A stretch of DNA of 64,000 nt from Plumapathes pennacea (taxonomy: Eukaryota > Cnidaria > Anthozoa > Antipatharia > Myriopathidae), in assembly GCA_964036295.1 (NCBI GenBank), contig OZ038470.1:13893578-13957577 (forward strand), in the 5' to 3' direction. Below, piece by piece: positions 37,141 to 54,300 of this stretch (positions are counted from its first letter, which is position 1; every line of letters starts with the position of its first letter). A model generated the notes under the pieces. It ran no database searches, had not been told where the DNA came from, and worked only from the letters and a program-made list of their open reading frames with translations. A program made the position numbers and the translations under genes.

Positions 37141-39939
37141 AAACATTTACAATATGAAAATAATTAAATATTCATATATTTTCTCAATTTACTTTTAAAA
37201 GTTAAGAAAGGAATCTTCAGCTATATCCTTTGGAAGATCATTCCACTCTAACAATCCTGATGAAAAAAGAATGATAAAAACAATCAAGTCTTGCTCTCGG
37301 TTTTCTCAATTTGAGGGAATGGTTCCCTCTTGTTTTATTATGAGAAAAAAGCTCAAAATTTTCAGCACCATTGAGGCTGTTGAGTCCATGAAGTGACTTA
37401 TAGCATTCCAGCAAAGAAGGAGCATGAACGATCTCCTCAGAAGTATCTTTACTTGCTGATTTTATGTTCTTTAGTTACCCTTTCAACCAGACCTAATGAA
37501 CTTCAATTTGAGTGCGAAATAACTAGATTGACGCAACAGCACAGTTAGACATAAACTCCAAGCCAAAAGGTCAGGGGTTCGAGTCATTTTACTTGCTTTT
37601 TCAAATAGCACACGTGTACCATTTTTGACGCCATTTTTCAAAACGGCAAAGTCAAGTCCCACACGTGAAAAGAGTACAAAATGAACAAAGTTGGTTTCGT
37701 TTCTCTTGAACACTAAGCTTTTTTGGGGATGAATGCTAGTCCTTATAATGAGGACTTAACCCAACCATCCTCCCTGAGGCAACTTAAAGGGCTGCTCTCA
37801 TGAGACATTACTGGGGGACTTTATGTCCTTTTTCCTGTCTATTCAGAACCAGCCCCAATTACTCGCACAAGGCAACTCCGAAGGTTACCAAAGTGGGTAG
37901 AACCACCAGAACTCCGAAACAGAGAACCGGTAGATGGACCACCAGCCTGACTTTTGACAGTCATACGAAAACAGCTTGATAAAAGTATTGATAGCTTCTG
38001 TGTGGCTCCTTAGGTGATAAGCCATTTGGCCCCTCTGATTAGTTCATGCATTTATTAAGTGGCAAAATCTACTGAGGAGGGGCAAGAAGTGTTAACCATA
38101 CAAGAGCCGCCGTGGTATATTAGGACCTGTGAGAAAGTTTGTGTTCTATTATTTATTTGACTCAAAGAATGCACAGAAAGACTTTCAGTACTGAGTTTAC
38201 ATGCTGATGTTATAATTTGGCGACAGAATGTCAAATGCCAAATTTCCTCTGCAGGGAAAGGTCTTCCAAATATAATTGGCTCTTTCACATGTGGTGGATC
38301 AAGACACTATTTAGAATGGTGGCTGAGTTCTGCGCTGATTCTTTGGTTGTGTTTGGAAATTCTGCTCCCCCTACAGCCCCCTGGCTGACAATTCCACACA
38401 CTGCCACAGTATCTGGCAGACGGGCGACACAGATTCACTAAAGGAACAACATTTCCAGATGGAGTGACAAGATTTGCTAATACGCTCCGCTCACAAAAGA
38501 AAGAACACAGCTGATACCATGACATGTATTTTATCAAAAGTAAAGCATATTCAGTTCCAAGTTTCTTGCATTCGCTGATATGATTTTAGGATATATTGCA
38601 CAATGCAGGCCGACTGCAATATGTCTGAGTTGTAATATAATAATGTTAAATTGACTCAAGCGAGTTTTGTCGTTGTCTGTCGAAGTCAAGGGGAGCAGAA
38701 TTTCAAAAAGATATCTGAAAAATTGATGGGAAATTTTACCGTGAATCCTTTTCATCACCGCTCAAAGAATACAAGAAACAAGTTTGTTTTCCTGGAGGCT
38801 TTATGAAACTATTTATATAATGAGTCAAAATCTGGTTTCCAGCTCACAATTGAAATACTTAATAATTGGCACATATGACTTTCCTTCTTGTGTGTCAATC
38901 AGCTCAAAATAATTATAATGAACTGTCATGTTTGTGCATTTGTGTTTGGTCACGCATAGTACGTACATGTAGTTGGTTTACGGTAGTGTGACACTTGCAA
39001 ATACAGTAACTTCACGTACGCCTTGCACTGATCTATGTTTTAATATTATATATACTGTGCTGTAGGATACTAACGCGAGCTAACCGCTGGTTATCTAACC
39101 GTGGTTTTAATCTTGCTCGTTCCTCAGGTTAGTAAATCTGCGGTTAGGCGTTTTAAAACCGGAGATTAAATGTCCTACCCCAGGTTAGTTTAAACTCCAT
39201 TCGAACCGGACCCTGAGGATTACCGCGTTCAGAAGAAGTTGTAAAGCAAGTTATTTTTACATGTATGACCTTAACACTGCCACAAGTGGCGAATCTTATA
39301 ACCGTACGTTTCAAAATAACTCACCTTCAGTTTTCTGGAAGACAATTTTGGTATTCTTTGCATTTCCAGTGATTCTGGCCACCTGAATGGCATGTACTCT
39401 CAAACTCGTTTCTTCGCTTCAACCACTGCCATCGGCGTGAAACATCCACCCAAGGAAACATATTATAAGTTACTTCTTTCCCTGGTGATAAACGTTGTCA
39501 AAAATGCATATTTTCGGCGAAATCTTGGGACTTTTAATACGGTTCACTGTAAACGTGGCCGCCATTACTGTTTTGTCGAGAGAGCCTGGGAAACAGCGAA
39601 ATTTGTAAACAAACTCAGCAGTCCACCGAAAGTAGGATCGCGGGCGCCGAAACATGTTGCCCAAAACAGCGACTCAGTCCACCGAGAGCATATCTGGAAA
39701 AGGGGAATGGGGAGGGGGGAGGGGGTCACATTTATTTTTAAAAATATGAGATTACTTACCAGTTTACATTGTCAAAGTACAAACTTCTGCGTCATTTGTC
39801 TTGTTTCTCTACGATTCCCTTATACTCGTAATAATCCTCCAGACATGAGACCGGGGCAGAATTTTATTAGTGGACGGCCAGCCTGTTTCAAGGCGCAGGG
39901 AAAGGCAAGAAGGACTAGGGCGGGGGAAAGGGAGGAAGG

Positions 39940-40130
39940 ACTTACTTTCGACTCCTCGAGCGGAAGTCAGCTCTTCAGAGTCAAGTAGAGATATCTGCAC
40001 TTGAAGAAGTCTTCACTTGACTCTGAAGATGACTTCCGTTCAGGGAGTCAAAACGTTAGTCACCAACAATAGTCCGCTTACTATAAACTACTCGGACGAT
40101 CACAACCAACCTACTGTATTCTTTATATCA
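39940..40130. repeat. Dispersed repeat, 'gatgacttccgttcagggagtc' family
   Basis: 'cactctgaagatgacttccgt', 'caaaacgttagtcaccaacaa' and 'ggacgatcacaaccaacctac' recur at 48880-49065, 56024-56257 and 61610-61800, with a degraded piece at about 17145-17245. The 56024 copy is a complete foldback; this one is the right half with a short inverted 'ctcttcagagtcaagt' repeat. Confidence 0.65.
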
Positions 40131-40484
40131 CACTCTTTTTGTCTGGTCAGAAGTTGCCACAGGTTTTACAAAGTCAAAAAATAAGTTAAGCAATGAGTTC
40201 ATTTAAGGATTTTATTTTTCAGCTTTACGGGTGGCATTCTTGCTAAGACACGAGTCACTACAATATATAACAGCTGCTGCCCAAGTTGTCTTGAAGAAAC
40301 GGCCGTTGGTTCGTCTATTCCATTAGCCAGTACTTCAGTCAGTGTTCTTGTTATTAATAGTTGGCCTTTATTTATTTATTTAATGTTGGTTGTATAATCT
40401 GCTTTTTTTTTATCAAGTAAGTTATCGAGTGATTACATATTTAGCTGTGGAATATTAGCATTTTTCTTCTCTCCACCACTTTGT

Positions 40485-43988
<3,504 letters not shown>

Positions 43989-44153
43989 GTTGGTTATGAG
44001 GCGTTTGTGTCGAAAACACCTATTGTAAGTTGTATTCAATCAACGTAAACCCTAGCGCACATATGGAGCGGTATCAAAAATTATGCAGTCGGCTTGTATC
44101 TTATTGGTACTTATTTTCAAGTATTGGTAATCGAGATAGTATCACCTGCGTCG

Positions 44154-44368
44154 CGGACAATGGAAAGTAGACTGCTATATATACATTATTATATGGCTGA
44201 ATTTCTGAGCGGGCAATACGCGCGAAATGGCGCATTCTGATTGGTTGTCTGAGCGGGCAACATTTTCCTGTACGGCCCGCTCAGATTCAGTTCGCACATG
44301 TGGATCGCAAATGATTACTCGAAAAGTTGCTAAGCGTTTGCCATAGAAGGCCCAGAAGTTCAATGGGC
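44154..44368. other. Unique junction between duplication units A and B
   Basis: These 215 bp match neither end of the duplication. They contain a direct repeat 'gagcgggcaa' (44208 and 44251) and an inverted 'gcccgctcag', so the join was not a simple blunt fusion. An in-frame ATG at 44363 happens to open onto the duplicated peroxidase frame. Confidence 0.6.
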
Positions 44369-45708
44369 CCCCGTCGGGCAATAATACACTCAGCTTTCCT
44401 GCACATTTATCTGATGGATTTTGGACGATCCGGTTCCAGTTCAGGGGACGAAACGATCGCGCCAAACGAGCTGGAAGCGTACCAAGTGATCAGTACAGAC
44501 TGGCAGGCTGAGAACACAACTAGTGTGATTCCATGGCACGAGAATTATCTTGGCATCGGGACTGACGTGTCTCAGCACAGGTACTGCACCAAATAACAGT
44601 TCAATAAATCAATCAATAACTATATTTAAAGGGGCAGTGTCATTAGATGCGCATGCACGCGCGTTTGGTCGAATCTTGAAAACATTCGCCTGACGTTTTC
44701 AAGTTTCAAATCCAAGGTGACGTCCACATGCCATCTTGTTGGATTTCAAACTTGAAAACATTGGGTGAATGCTTTCAAGATTCAACCAAACGTGCGTGCA
44801 TGCGGTTTTCATGACACTGCCCCTTTGGGGACCACAAGTTAAGCCTACTAATCGGGGACAACGGTTGAACACTGCAGATTGCATCAGCCGATGCTTCAAG
44901 TCGTTGAACTAAATGTAATGAACAGCTCTAGCCCTTCCTCTGCGATCTCGTGACATATGCATTTTTGATCGACTTGCGCGTTTTGACTGTCTGCGTCAAA
45001 TCTTCCGGTGCATCAGTTTGCAATAACATATCGCTTTGTGATTGGCTATTTCTATCACCAATAAGAGTGCAGGCATGTAGAACTTACGTAAGCCGGGTGC
45101 TGATGACTGACATGAACGAATTCGTGCGAAAGCGAGATTCTAATTTTTTAAAAAAAACTTCGGAAACTTCTAGCTATTACTTAAAGATTTCAGGAAACCG
45201 AATCAAAAGAACATATCGTTTGCGACAGAGACAGAATTTAGTTTTGCAGGCTTCAAATGCTCGCGCAAAGCATTGCAATCTTACTTAATGGCTTTCGTTA
45301 TAACATTTTGTAAGGATTTTCATTCTTCGGACTGAAACTGAACTATTGTCAGATCAAGTTGCTAACTTGAAACCTAAGTAAAACTAACTAATTAAAACTA
45401 AATACTGATTTAGATAATGTTCGTGCGCTGCCTTACGTATGGAATTACTCTCATCTATGTGAATACTATTTTACAGGTTGTCTGTTAGTGACCAAATAAC
45501 AGCAGAAGATCAAAGGCGTTGGGTATCTGTGGACATTCAACATGCCATTCGCAACTGGCAGATCAGACATCAGGCAAACTTTGGAATCATGCTAAAAAGC
45601 AAAAAAGAGGCCAGTGCAAACGGTCTGATGCGTTTTGCGTCTTCTAGCCATGAAACAGTCACACTTCGTCCCAAACTTATAGTTTGCCTAACAATCCCGC
45701 CTTGGTGA
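44369..45708 (+). pseudogene. 5'-truncated duplicate of the peroxidase 3' end (DNRLRE exons 13-14)
   Basis: Exon 13 is present from RRAIIHSAF onward (44369-44580) and exon 14 in full (45477-45708), with intact donor, acceptor and stop. The decoded protein is the same as peroxidase residues after about 1263. No signal peptide, peroxidase domain or normal promoter precedes it. An accidental ATG at 44363 (MGPRRAIIHSAF) could start a short cytosolic product, which is unlikely to matter. Perfect preservation points to a recent duplication or gene conversion rather than selection on this copy. Confidence 0.85.
44626..44828. mobile_element. TTAA-AGGGG foldback, duplicate in unit B
   Basis: Same element as 35328-35530, with left end TTAA-AGGGGCAGTGTCAT and inverted right end ATGACACTGCCCCT. 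It was carried by the segmental duplication, not independently inserted. Confidence 0.7.
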
Positions 45709-45739
45709 AGCACAGGTGTATCGTAGAAACAGTAAAGTT

Positions 45740-45935
45740 TCTCACAATTATCCCTTTCACTACAGGATTATAAGGCAGTTTCTCCCAACCATTCAACGTA
45801 TAAGTGTATGAGGGATATAGTGAGAATTGATAGTTGAATCAGCTATCATTTGAGCAAGCTATCAAGACTTGAAACCAAACATCTGTCCAATAAAAACTAT
45901 TGATTTAAATGTCTAGCTTCGGCACTGTTGCAGCG
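45740..45935. mobile_element. TTAA MITE family 1 copy, duplicate in unit B
   Basis: Carried along from 36440-36640 with a few substitutions ('gagggatatag' for 'gagtgatgtag'). Confidence 0.5.
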
Positions 45936-48900
45936 GGAGAATCTATCAAGTAACTATTCGCTCACCACACGATGTTTTGATACAATACGTTGGATCTGTA
46001 AAGGAAAACTCAAAGATCCAAAATAATTCACAGGGCTTTGTATTTGAATAATTTCTAAATGTCACTAAAACATTTCGTCTTTGAAGGCAACCAAGTGACC
46101 TTCCACACGGTACTGCGTGTGTGGAATTACGAAACATCGTTCTTGTATGAAAGCATGTAATAAATGGTTTATGAGGAAAACATTTGTGGGTTTACTGTCT
46201 CAGATGTGTACTGCGTCAAAGCGGAAGCGAGAGATTAAGATGGAGCGAAAGCGAGAGCGATAAGAGTGGGAGATAAGATAAAATAAGATAAGATAAGACA
46301 AGGTTTATTCATGAAATGAAAAATAAGAAAATAAACATTTCATAAAAAGAAAATATAGAGGTTATTCCTATTGAGGACATTCCCTAGTATTACAAACATT
46401 TAAATATCGTATAAAAAAAGAAAAAACAATAAGATATATCAATTTACAAAAACATTTACAATATGAAAATAATTAAATATTCATATATTTTCTCAATTTA
46501 CTTTTAAAAGTTAAGAAAGGAATCTTCAGCTATATCCTTTGGAAGATCATTCCACTCTAGCAATCCTGATGAAAAAAGAACGATAAAAACAATCAAGTCT
46601 TGCTCTCGGTTTTCTCAGTTTGAGGGAATGGTTCCCTCTTGTTTTATTATGAGAAAAAAGCTCAAAGTTTTCAGCACCATTGAGGCTGTTGAGTCCATGA
46701 AGTGACTTATAGCATTCCAGCAAAGAAGGAGCATGAACGATCTCCTCAGAAGTATCTTTACTTGCTGATTTTATGTTCTTTAGTTACCCTTTCAACCAGA
46801 CCTAATGAACTTCAATTTGAGTGCGAAATAACTAGATTGATGCAACAGCACAGTTAGACAATAAACTCCAAACCAAAAGGTCAGGGGTTCAAGTCATTTT
46901 ACTTGCTTTTTCAAATAGTGTGCATGCGTGCCATTTTTGATGCCATTTTTCAAAACGGCAAAGTCAAGTCCCACACGTGAAAAGAGTACAAAATCAACAA
47001 AGTTGGTTTCGTTTCTCTTGAACACTAAGCTTTTTTGGGGATGAATGCTAGTCCTTATTATGAGGACTTAACCCAACAATCCTCTCTGAGGCAACCTAAA
47101 GGGCTGCTTTCATGAGACAATACTGGGGGACTTTATGTCCTTTTTCCTGTCTATTCAGGATCAGCCCCAATTACTCGCACAAGGCAACTCCGAAGGTTAC
47201 CAAAGTGGGGAGAACCACCAGAACTCCGAAACAGAGAACCGGTAGACGGACCACCAGCCTGGCTTTTGACAGTCATACGAAAACAGCTTGATAAAAATAT
47301 TGATAGCTTCTGTGTGGCTCCTTGGGTGATAAGCCATTTGTTCCCTATGGTTATTTCATGCATTTATTAAGTGGCAAAAACTACTGAGGAGGGGCATGAA
47401 GTGTTACCCATACAAGAGCCGCCATGGTATATTAGGACCTGTGAGAAAGTTTGTGTTCTATTATTTATTTGACTCAAAGAATGCACAGAAAGACTTTCAG
47501 TACTGAGTTTACGTGCTGATATTATAATTTGGCGACAGAATGTCAAATGTCAAATTTCCTCTGCAGGGAAAGGTCTTCCAAATATAATTGGCTCTTTCAC
47601 ATGTGGTTAATCAAGACACTATTTAGAATGGTGGCTGATTTCCTGTGAGTTCTGCGCTGATTCTTTGGTTTTGTTTGGAAATTCTGTTCCCTTTAACAGG
47701 AATCCTTTTCACCACCGCTCAAAGAATACAAGAAACAAGTTTGTTTTCCTGGAGGCTTTATGAAACTATTTATATAATGAGTCAAAATCTGGTTTCCAGC
47801 TCACAATTGAAATACTTAATTGGCAAATATGACTTTGCTTCTTGTGTGTCAATCAGCTCAAAATAATTATAATAAACTGTCATTTTTGTGCATTTGTGTT
47901 TGGTCACGCATAGTACGTACATGTAGTTGGTTTACGGTAGTGTGACACTTGCAAATACAGTAACTTCACGTACGCCTTGCACTGATCTATGTTTTAATAT
48001 TATATATACTTGTGCTGTAGGATACTAACGCGAGCTAACCGCTGGTTATCTAACCATGGTTTTAATCTTGCTCGTTCCTCAGGTTAGTAAACCTGCGGTT
48101 ACCCCAGGTTAGTTTAAACTCCTTTCGAACCGGACCCTGAGGATTACCGCGTTCAGAAGAAGATGTAAAGCAAGTTATTTTTGGCATGTATGACCTTAAC
48201 ACTGCTACAAGTGGCGAATCTTATAACCGTACGTTTCAAAATAACTCACCTTCAGTTTTCTGGAAGACGATTTTGGTATTCTTTGCATTTCCAGTGATTC
48301 TGGCCATCTGAATGGCATGTACTCTCAAATTCGTTTCTTTGCTTCAACCACTGCCATCGGCGTGAAACATCCACCCAAGGAAACATATTACAAGTTAATT
48401 CACTCCCTGGTGATAATCGTAGTCAACAATGCAAATTTTCGGCAAAATCTTGAGACTTTTTGTACGGTTCATTTTTGTAAACGTGGCCGCCATTACTGTT
48501 ATGTCGAGAGAGCCTGGGAAACAGCGAAATTTGTAAACAAACTCAGCAGTCCACCGAAAGTAGGATCGCGGGCGCCGAAACATGTTGCCCAAATCAGTCC
48601 ACCGAGAGCATATTTGGAAATTGATCTTGTAGAAAGGAGAATGGGGAGGGGGTCACATTTATTTTTAAAAATATGAGATTACTTACCTGTTTACATTGTC
48701 AAAGTACAAACTTCTGCGTCATTTGTCTTGTTTCTCTACGATTTCCTTATACTCGTAATAATCCTTCAGGCATAAGACCGGGGCAGAATTTTATTAGTGG
48801 GCGGCCAGCCTGTTTCAAGGCGCGGAGAAAGGCGAGAAGGACTAGGGCGGGGGGAAGGGAGGAAGGACTTACTTTCGACTCCTCGAGCGGAAGTCAGCTC

Positions 48901-49174
48901 TTCAGAGTCAAGTAAAGATATCTTCACTTGAAGAAGTCTTCACTTGACTATGAAGATGACTTCCGTTCAGGGAGTCAAAACGTTAGTCATCAACAATAGT
49001 CCGCTTACTATAAACTACTCGGACGATCACAACCAACCTACTGTATTCTTTATATTGCACTCTTTTTGTCTGGTCAGAGGTTACCACAGGTTTTACAAAG
49101 TCAAAAAATAAGTTAAGCAATGAGTTCATTTAAGGAATTTTATTTTTCAGTTTTACGGCTGGTATTTTTGTTAA

Positions 49175-51087
49175 AGGGGTACTTTGACCAAAATCGGACC
49201 ATCACTTAAATTCAATTAAAAACACTCAAAAACAATCTTTAGCACACCACTAACAATCCTACCAAACCGTTTGTCGAAATTATTTTTGGAAGTGTCACTT
49301 TTTGACCTCTGTTTTTCTTGAGCCGTGAATAAATCGATAATTCCGAGTGGGGATTGGAGAGACCGGCGTGACGTCATCTTACCAACGCGAAGTATCACAA
49401 CTATAAGGGAAGTGTGAAGTTTTGCAGAAGAGCGCGTGTAACTTAATTGAAATCGAAGTAGAATTTGGAATTTTCAAACAAAACTGCACAACATGCCAGG
49501 TAGGTGTGTAGTGCAGGGCTGCGACAGCAAGTACAACCCGAAAGAGGGCATTTCCCTTCACATTTCACTCAATAATAAAGCGCTGTGCGCGATGTGGAAG
49601 AACGGTTTGTGCTACTTCATCGCAAGAACTTCAATCCTGGTGATCGCTTCTCTGTCTGCTCGAAGCATTTCGAAGAGAGCTGTTTTTCAAGGCTCCACCA
49701 AGAAGGTTTTGTCCAGCAGACTGATTCTAGGATCAGTCCCCGCAATTTGGAGAGCAACTAAAGATCGAGGCGAAAGTGCAAGAGATCGTCGTAAGTCTTG
49801 ACGAGGGAATTTTTTCTAAGTTTGAGCAGTTTAAGAGTCCCACAATTTGCAAACTGTCATCAAACTGCTTTCTTAGATGTTTCGTTTAGCAGAAATTGCA
49901 AGAACTGAACTTTCGTTTTCATCGCACATCGCACGCTGTGGCGGCGTGACAACTTGTTATGAGTCCATTCGAGTAAATTTGAAGCATTTTTCGGACTGAT
50001 GCAACTAAAAGCCATACTATTACAAGTGTTAATGAATACAAAAAGGCGGTGTTTCAGTGTGATTGTTGTAGCTTAATAAAACGGTCAAGTTAGCTAGACG
50101 GCGGCTTTTCATATAGACACAACGCCGGGCGGAATCACACAACAGTCGGCATGTCAAATCAATGTAATTGTATTTATTCCAAATAGTGGCACTGTATACG
50201 ATCTATGAATTTCACTTTACATTAAAACCCATGCATTTACTAGATCCTTCAAAAATTTGATAGAATCGAAAAGTTCATGTTGATTTTGCAGTAGTTTGTG
50301 TGCTACTGACTTTGTAAATTTCCGAGTTCTGAAGTGTGTTAAAATTAATAATGGTCTTACCACGTTCCAAAATTTACTTCTCGGCTGAATCTTTTCTTGA
50401 ATTCGGCTTCTTCTTCGACCGTGACTTGCTCGACGTACGCCGCTAGTTGTTCGATGTTTTAATAGAATTGAAATGTTTTGCTAGAATCGAAAAGTTCATG
50501 TTGATTTGGCAGTAATTTGAGCGCTACCGTCTTCGTAAATTTCCGAGTTCTCAAGCGTGATACATTAATAATGGTCTTATCACGTTCCAAAATTTACTTC
50601 TCGGCTGAACTTTTAATTTAAATTCGGCTTCTTGTTCTTCTTCGACTGTGACTTGCTCGACGAACACCGCTAGTTCTTCTTCCGTGGCAACTGGTTCAAA
50701 GACTGTCGTCGTACACAAACGTACTGCCTTCAACACTTGAATGTACATGTGAAACATCTAATAATGACTCGTGAGTCGATAAAAAAGAATTCGAAGAAAT
50801 TATCAATGAAAGTTCGCTCTCACTCGAAGAAATTTGCAAAGAAATGTGTGTGAAGTCCGCGTCTCGTTGGTAAGATGACGTCAGAGTGGTAAACCGCTGG
50901 CCCGAAATATTTATTCACGGCCAACATGGCGGACAGGCGTTTTGGCCTCCTTTGAATTAATATATCTCGGGAGTCTTACATCTGAAAAAAAAGTTTTTGG
51001 GACATTTTGCTATTCATACCATACACTTTCATTTAAAGTGGTTAAAATAGTATTTCAAAGTGGTCCGATTCTGGTCAAAGTACCCCT
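49175..51087. mobile_element. 1.9-kb Kolobok/T2-like TTAA transposon with THAP remnant
   Basis: Flanked by TTAA on both sides (49171-49174, 51088-51091). The 27-bp terminal inverted repeats begin AGGGGTACTTTGACC and differ at one position. TTAA-AGGGG is the T2-MITE/Kolobok signature, and THAP-type DNA-binding domains are known in Kolobok transposases. Inside are a THAP-like frame (49493-49790) and a direct repeat of about 200 bp (50257-50458 and 50479-50674). No complete transposase was found, so it is probably non-autonomous. Unit A (around 40234) and unit D (around 61927) lack it. Confidence 0.85.
49493..49792 (+). pseudogene. Frameshifted THAP zinc-finger domain fragment
   Basis: It begins MPGRCVVQGCDSKYNP with the first C-x4-C pair of a C2CH THAP finger and runs to LCAMWKN. 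The reading frame then shifts: NFNPGDRFSVCSKHFEESCF, with the second C-x2-H pair, is found in another forward frame and ends at LESN-stop. Both halves are clear, so the domain is broken by a small indel (or, less likely, a missed intron). No transposase core follows within the element. Confidence 0.7.
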
Positions 51088-51327
51088 TTAAGACACGAGT
51101 CACTACAATATATAACAGCTGCTGCCCAAGTTATCTTAAACAAACGGGCGTTGGTTCGTCTATTCCATTGGCCAGTACTTCAATCAGTGTTCTTGTTATT
51201 GATAGTTGGCCTTTATTTATTTATTTAATATTGGCTGTATAATCTGCTTTTTTTATCAAGTAAGTTATCGAGTGATTACATATTTAGCTGTGGAATATTA
51301 GCATTTTTCTTCTCTCCACCACTTTGT

Positions 51328-54300
51328 CTAAGGGGGCCGGCAAACTGTGAAATGAAAAACAAAATGAAGAAAACTTAATTTCAAACTGTCCTTCATATTC
51401 AAGGCATTTGAAAGTGAGCTAACTAATGTTACAGTAAGTTATGAAAAAATATACAGAAGGCATCTTGATGACAGAAGGTACAGATCATAGCTGATAATCA
51501 AGTTTCAAAATAGAAACGGCCTCTGGTATTCATAATTCAACTGGCATCAATTTGCAAACTGCAGTGCATTTCTGTTTGATTTCTTTATTGGCTGATTAAA
51601 TTACTGGCTTCCAACTTTGGTCAGAGAACTCTCATAAGAATCAAAACCGCGTGTTCCATGACTTACCTGCACCAAAAACCTGAACCTCACAGACCGTAAG
51701 GATCTTCTTTGCTCCTGGGATTCGAATTATGACGAATCTGCCCTTTTTTACGGGGGAACAGCGAAAAGATTTTGACTGGCCTTCGGGAATACGGAGATTT
51801 TCGCCACAAATAGTATCGCTGGACAAATTCTCCGTCGTATTAGCTGTGCAACAAAAGAAAATTGTATTTATTAATAGGCCTGCCTCATATTCAAAAATAA
51901 GTCCGCCTAAAAATATTGGAAATAAATAGATTTATTAAAGAAATGTAGCATCTAAGTCTTTTTACTTCCAATCAATAGCAGCATTCTTAACCAATCAGGA
52001 ACAAAAGCTGACGGCGGTCTATTGGTCTCTTATCCATTGATTCGGTTTTTAATAGCGGATTGATTTTTTATATTTTCATTAAATGTATCATTGTGGGCAT
52101 ACAATATTTGAAAGGTAAATATACCAACAACAATCTGAAATCCGTTCAATCGATCTCCGCAGCAATCTCCCCTGTTCCAAATTTTCACTTCAGCGACTTT
52201 TTCTTCACTTCCCAGATCAACTCTCCACCATGGAGAAGATTCGTCATTGGTGTGCGTGCAATGATATTCAAGAGAGTTTGTATTCCTATTCCCATCGACT
52301 GCTTTCCCAGCAACACGGGTGGACTTAGTGCTACTTTGGCTTGCAGGTTTATTAAGAGCAAGATTCACTGGAAAGCCTGGAAGCAAAGTAAGATATTGTG
52401 GTGAGAGCATGATGTCATCTATCGCGCATAAACGTGTTACTTATGTATTGGTCAACACATTTGATTATTCTTACTAACTATGAACATAAACAAAGTTCAA
52501 AACTAACAAAAGCACAATCCTACAACGCTGGAAAACTGGGAGCACGTAAAATGATTTGCATTCCGTTTTGGCGCCTAAAGATACAAATATACTATCCGTA
52601 CACGTCCCTGAAGAGAAACACTGCGGCAAAACAAACGTCTGCGCGTGTGTTAGTTTTTGAACTTCCGGTTTGTGTACATGGAGGTCGATGCTGTGGAACG
52701 GCTCGGTGATGACTGTAGAATACACAGGCCATCAAAGTTCCAAAATGTCATGTCGCGGGAGCTTGGTTCACCTGGCTGAATGACCAGCGTGCTGGAGGCT
52801 TGTAAAAGAACAACGTCTGAAGGCGTGCTCCAGTTATTGCGGCCACCGCTAGGTCTGTAAACATGGAGGCTCCGGTGCAATCAAACACAGAATATAACCG
52901 TTGCTGGGATAGGCATCCGCTTCAATTTTTTTATTGCTGTTCTCTTGGGCAGGAGCTTCGAGCATCATTTCTTTGTATCTTGTCGCAGACTGGAGAATTA
53001 ACCGGCAGCTGACAACTTCTTGCTAATCCTCTATATAGGGTACAGCTTTCCTTTGCACTCCTCGGTTCTGCCAGTCTCATTATTCTGAATACAGTTTTCA
53101 TTTCCCTCCTGAAGCAAAGTTGCGACCGCCGCCATGGCGACAAACCGCTTCTCTCTCGAACAGCACGAATAATTTTCACCTTCGGCAAGCACCAAAGTAG
53201 GTGGTGCAAAAGGTCAGACATTAAAGAATTATTAAACTTTAAATTGTGAGTTTTTTGGTGCTTAAGTTTAATTTCTGCGGCTTACGCTTTTTAGAAAACC
53301 CTACCGGAAGTTTAACTTTAGAATTTAACAAAGGCTTTGAGTGGGATGCCAGCTGCGCATTTTGGCGAGAAGTTGTTCGGCCGCGCATGCACAGTGCGTT
53401 TGTCGTGGTGTAACTGACACCAGGAAGAGAAAGACTTTGCGCCGTGTTTGTTTGAGTCATCGTTAAGCCCCATGCACACGAGCAAGTTTTCTGTGACAAG
53501 TTTTGTTTGCTCGTGTACATGAGAAAATTTGAGCAAATTTTCTGTGACAAATGCATTTGCTGAAAAGCTGGCGTGCTAGCTTTTTTATGACAAGGAAAAC
53601 TTGTCACATGTGAAATTTGATCGTGTACACGAAAACTTGTCAAAATTTTCGGAAAACTTTAGTTCCCATGTCTTCATTTGCAAGCGTGTTCGCACGGTCA
53701 AGATGGCGGTATCCACAACATTGACAATAAAGTCTTTGAATTAGCTAAATAATGCAGTTAGCCTATTGCTGGAGGCTTTGAGATCACGCGAAATGTTTAT
53801 GGAAGTCAAAGTCAGAAGGAAAAGAAACAACGAAAATTTGTCAAAAAATTTGTGACAAAAAAGTTGCTTGACCGTATACACGGGCAAATTATTTGTCACA
53901 GAAAACTTGTCATAGAAAACTTGCTCGTGTGCATGGGGCTTTAAGAAAAGAGATGTGATCAATCTTCAAACAGTGGAATATGATATCTCGCCAGCTGCAA
54001 CTTAGCTGGTTACCGCCAAAACTCCCCCCTCCCCCTCCTTATAAACTGCATCTATTCCAAATAATATTCAATCATGAAGTCCCGCTGGAAACCTGCATTC
54101 CTGCAACATCCAAAGTCGCATAACTGATAACGGTTCGTGGACTTACTTTGTCTAAATGTTCATCTTGGTTTAAGTTTTAAACAGGCCATAATGACGTCTT
54201 CTCCTACAAGAAACTTTGTAGTCTTCAAGTTACAAAATACACGTGAATTTTTATGCGTTATATACTGACTCACCTGTTTCACATCTCTTTCCATGAGAAC

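Noticed and set aside
37525..37595. tRNA-like segment with GGTTCGAGTC B-box and CCA near an anticodon position
   Set aside because: No acceptor stem or complete cloverleaf could be formed. At most it is a SINE or tRNA relic.
39320..39460. Minus-strand 42-aa frame with three Cys and several Trp (FESTCHSGGQNHWKCKEY), kept in units A and B
   Set aside because: It is short, has no matching upstream exon, and preservation is expected from the recent duplication. Worth a search but not supportable as a gene.
40230..40400. Plus-strand frame with a hydrophobic, GPI-like C-terminus (VGSSIPLASTSVSVLVINSW), also seen in units B, C and D
   Set aside because: It is antisense to the lectin 3' flank and holds the poly-A region of that gene. 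It is interrupted by a transposon in B and frame-shifted in C and D, and no upstream exon is supported.
44363..45708. A new short gene starting at ATG 44363 and using the duplicated DNRLRE exons
   Set aside because: No signal peptide or recognisable promoter. The ATG comes from junction filler. A truncated duplicate is the simpler reading.
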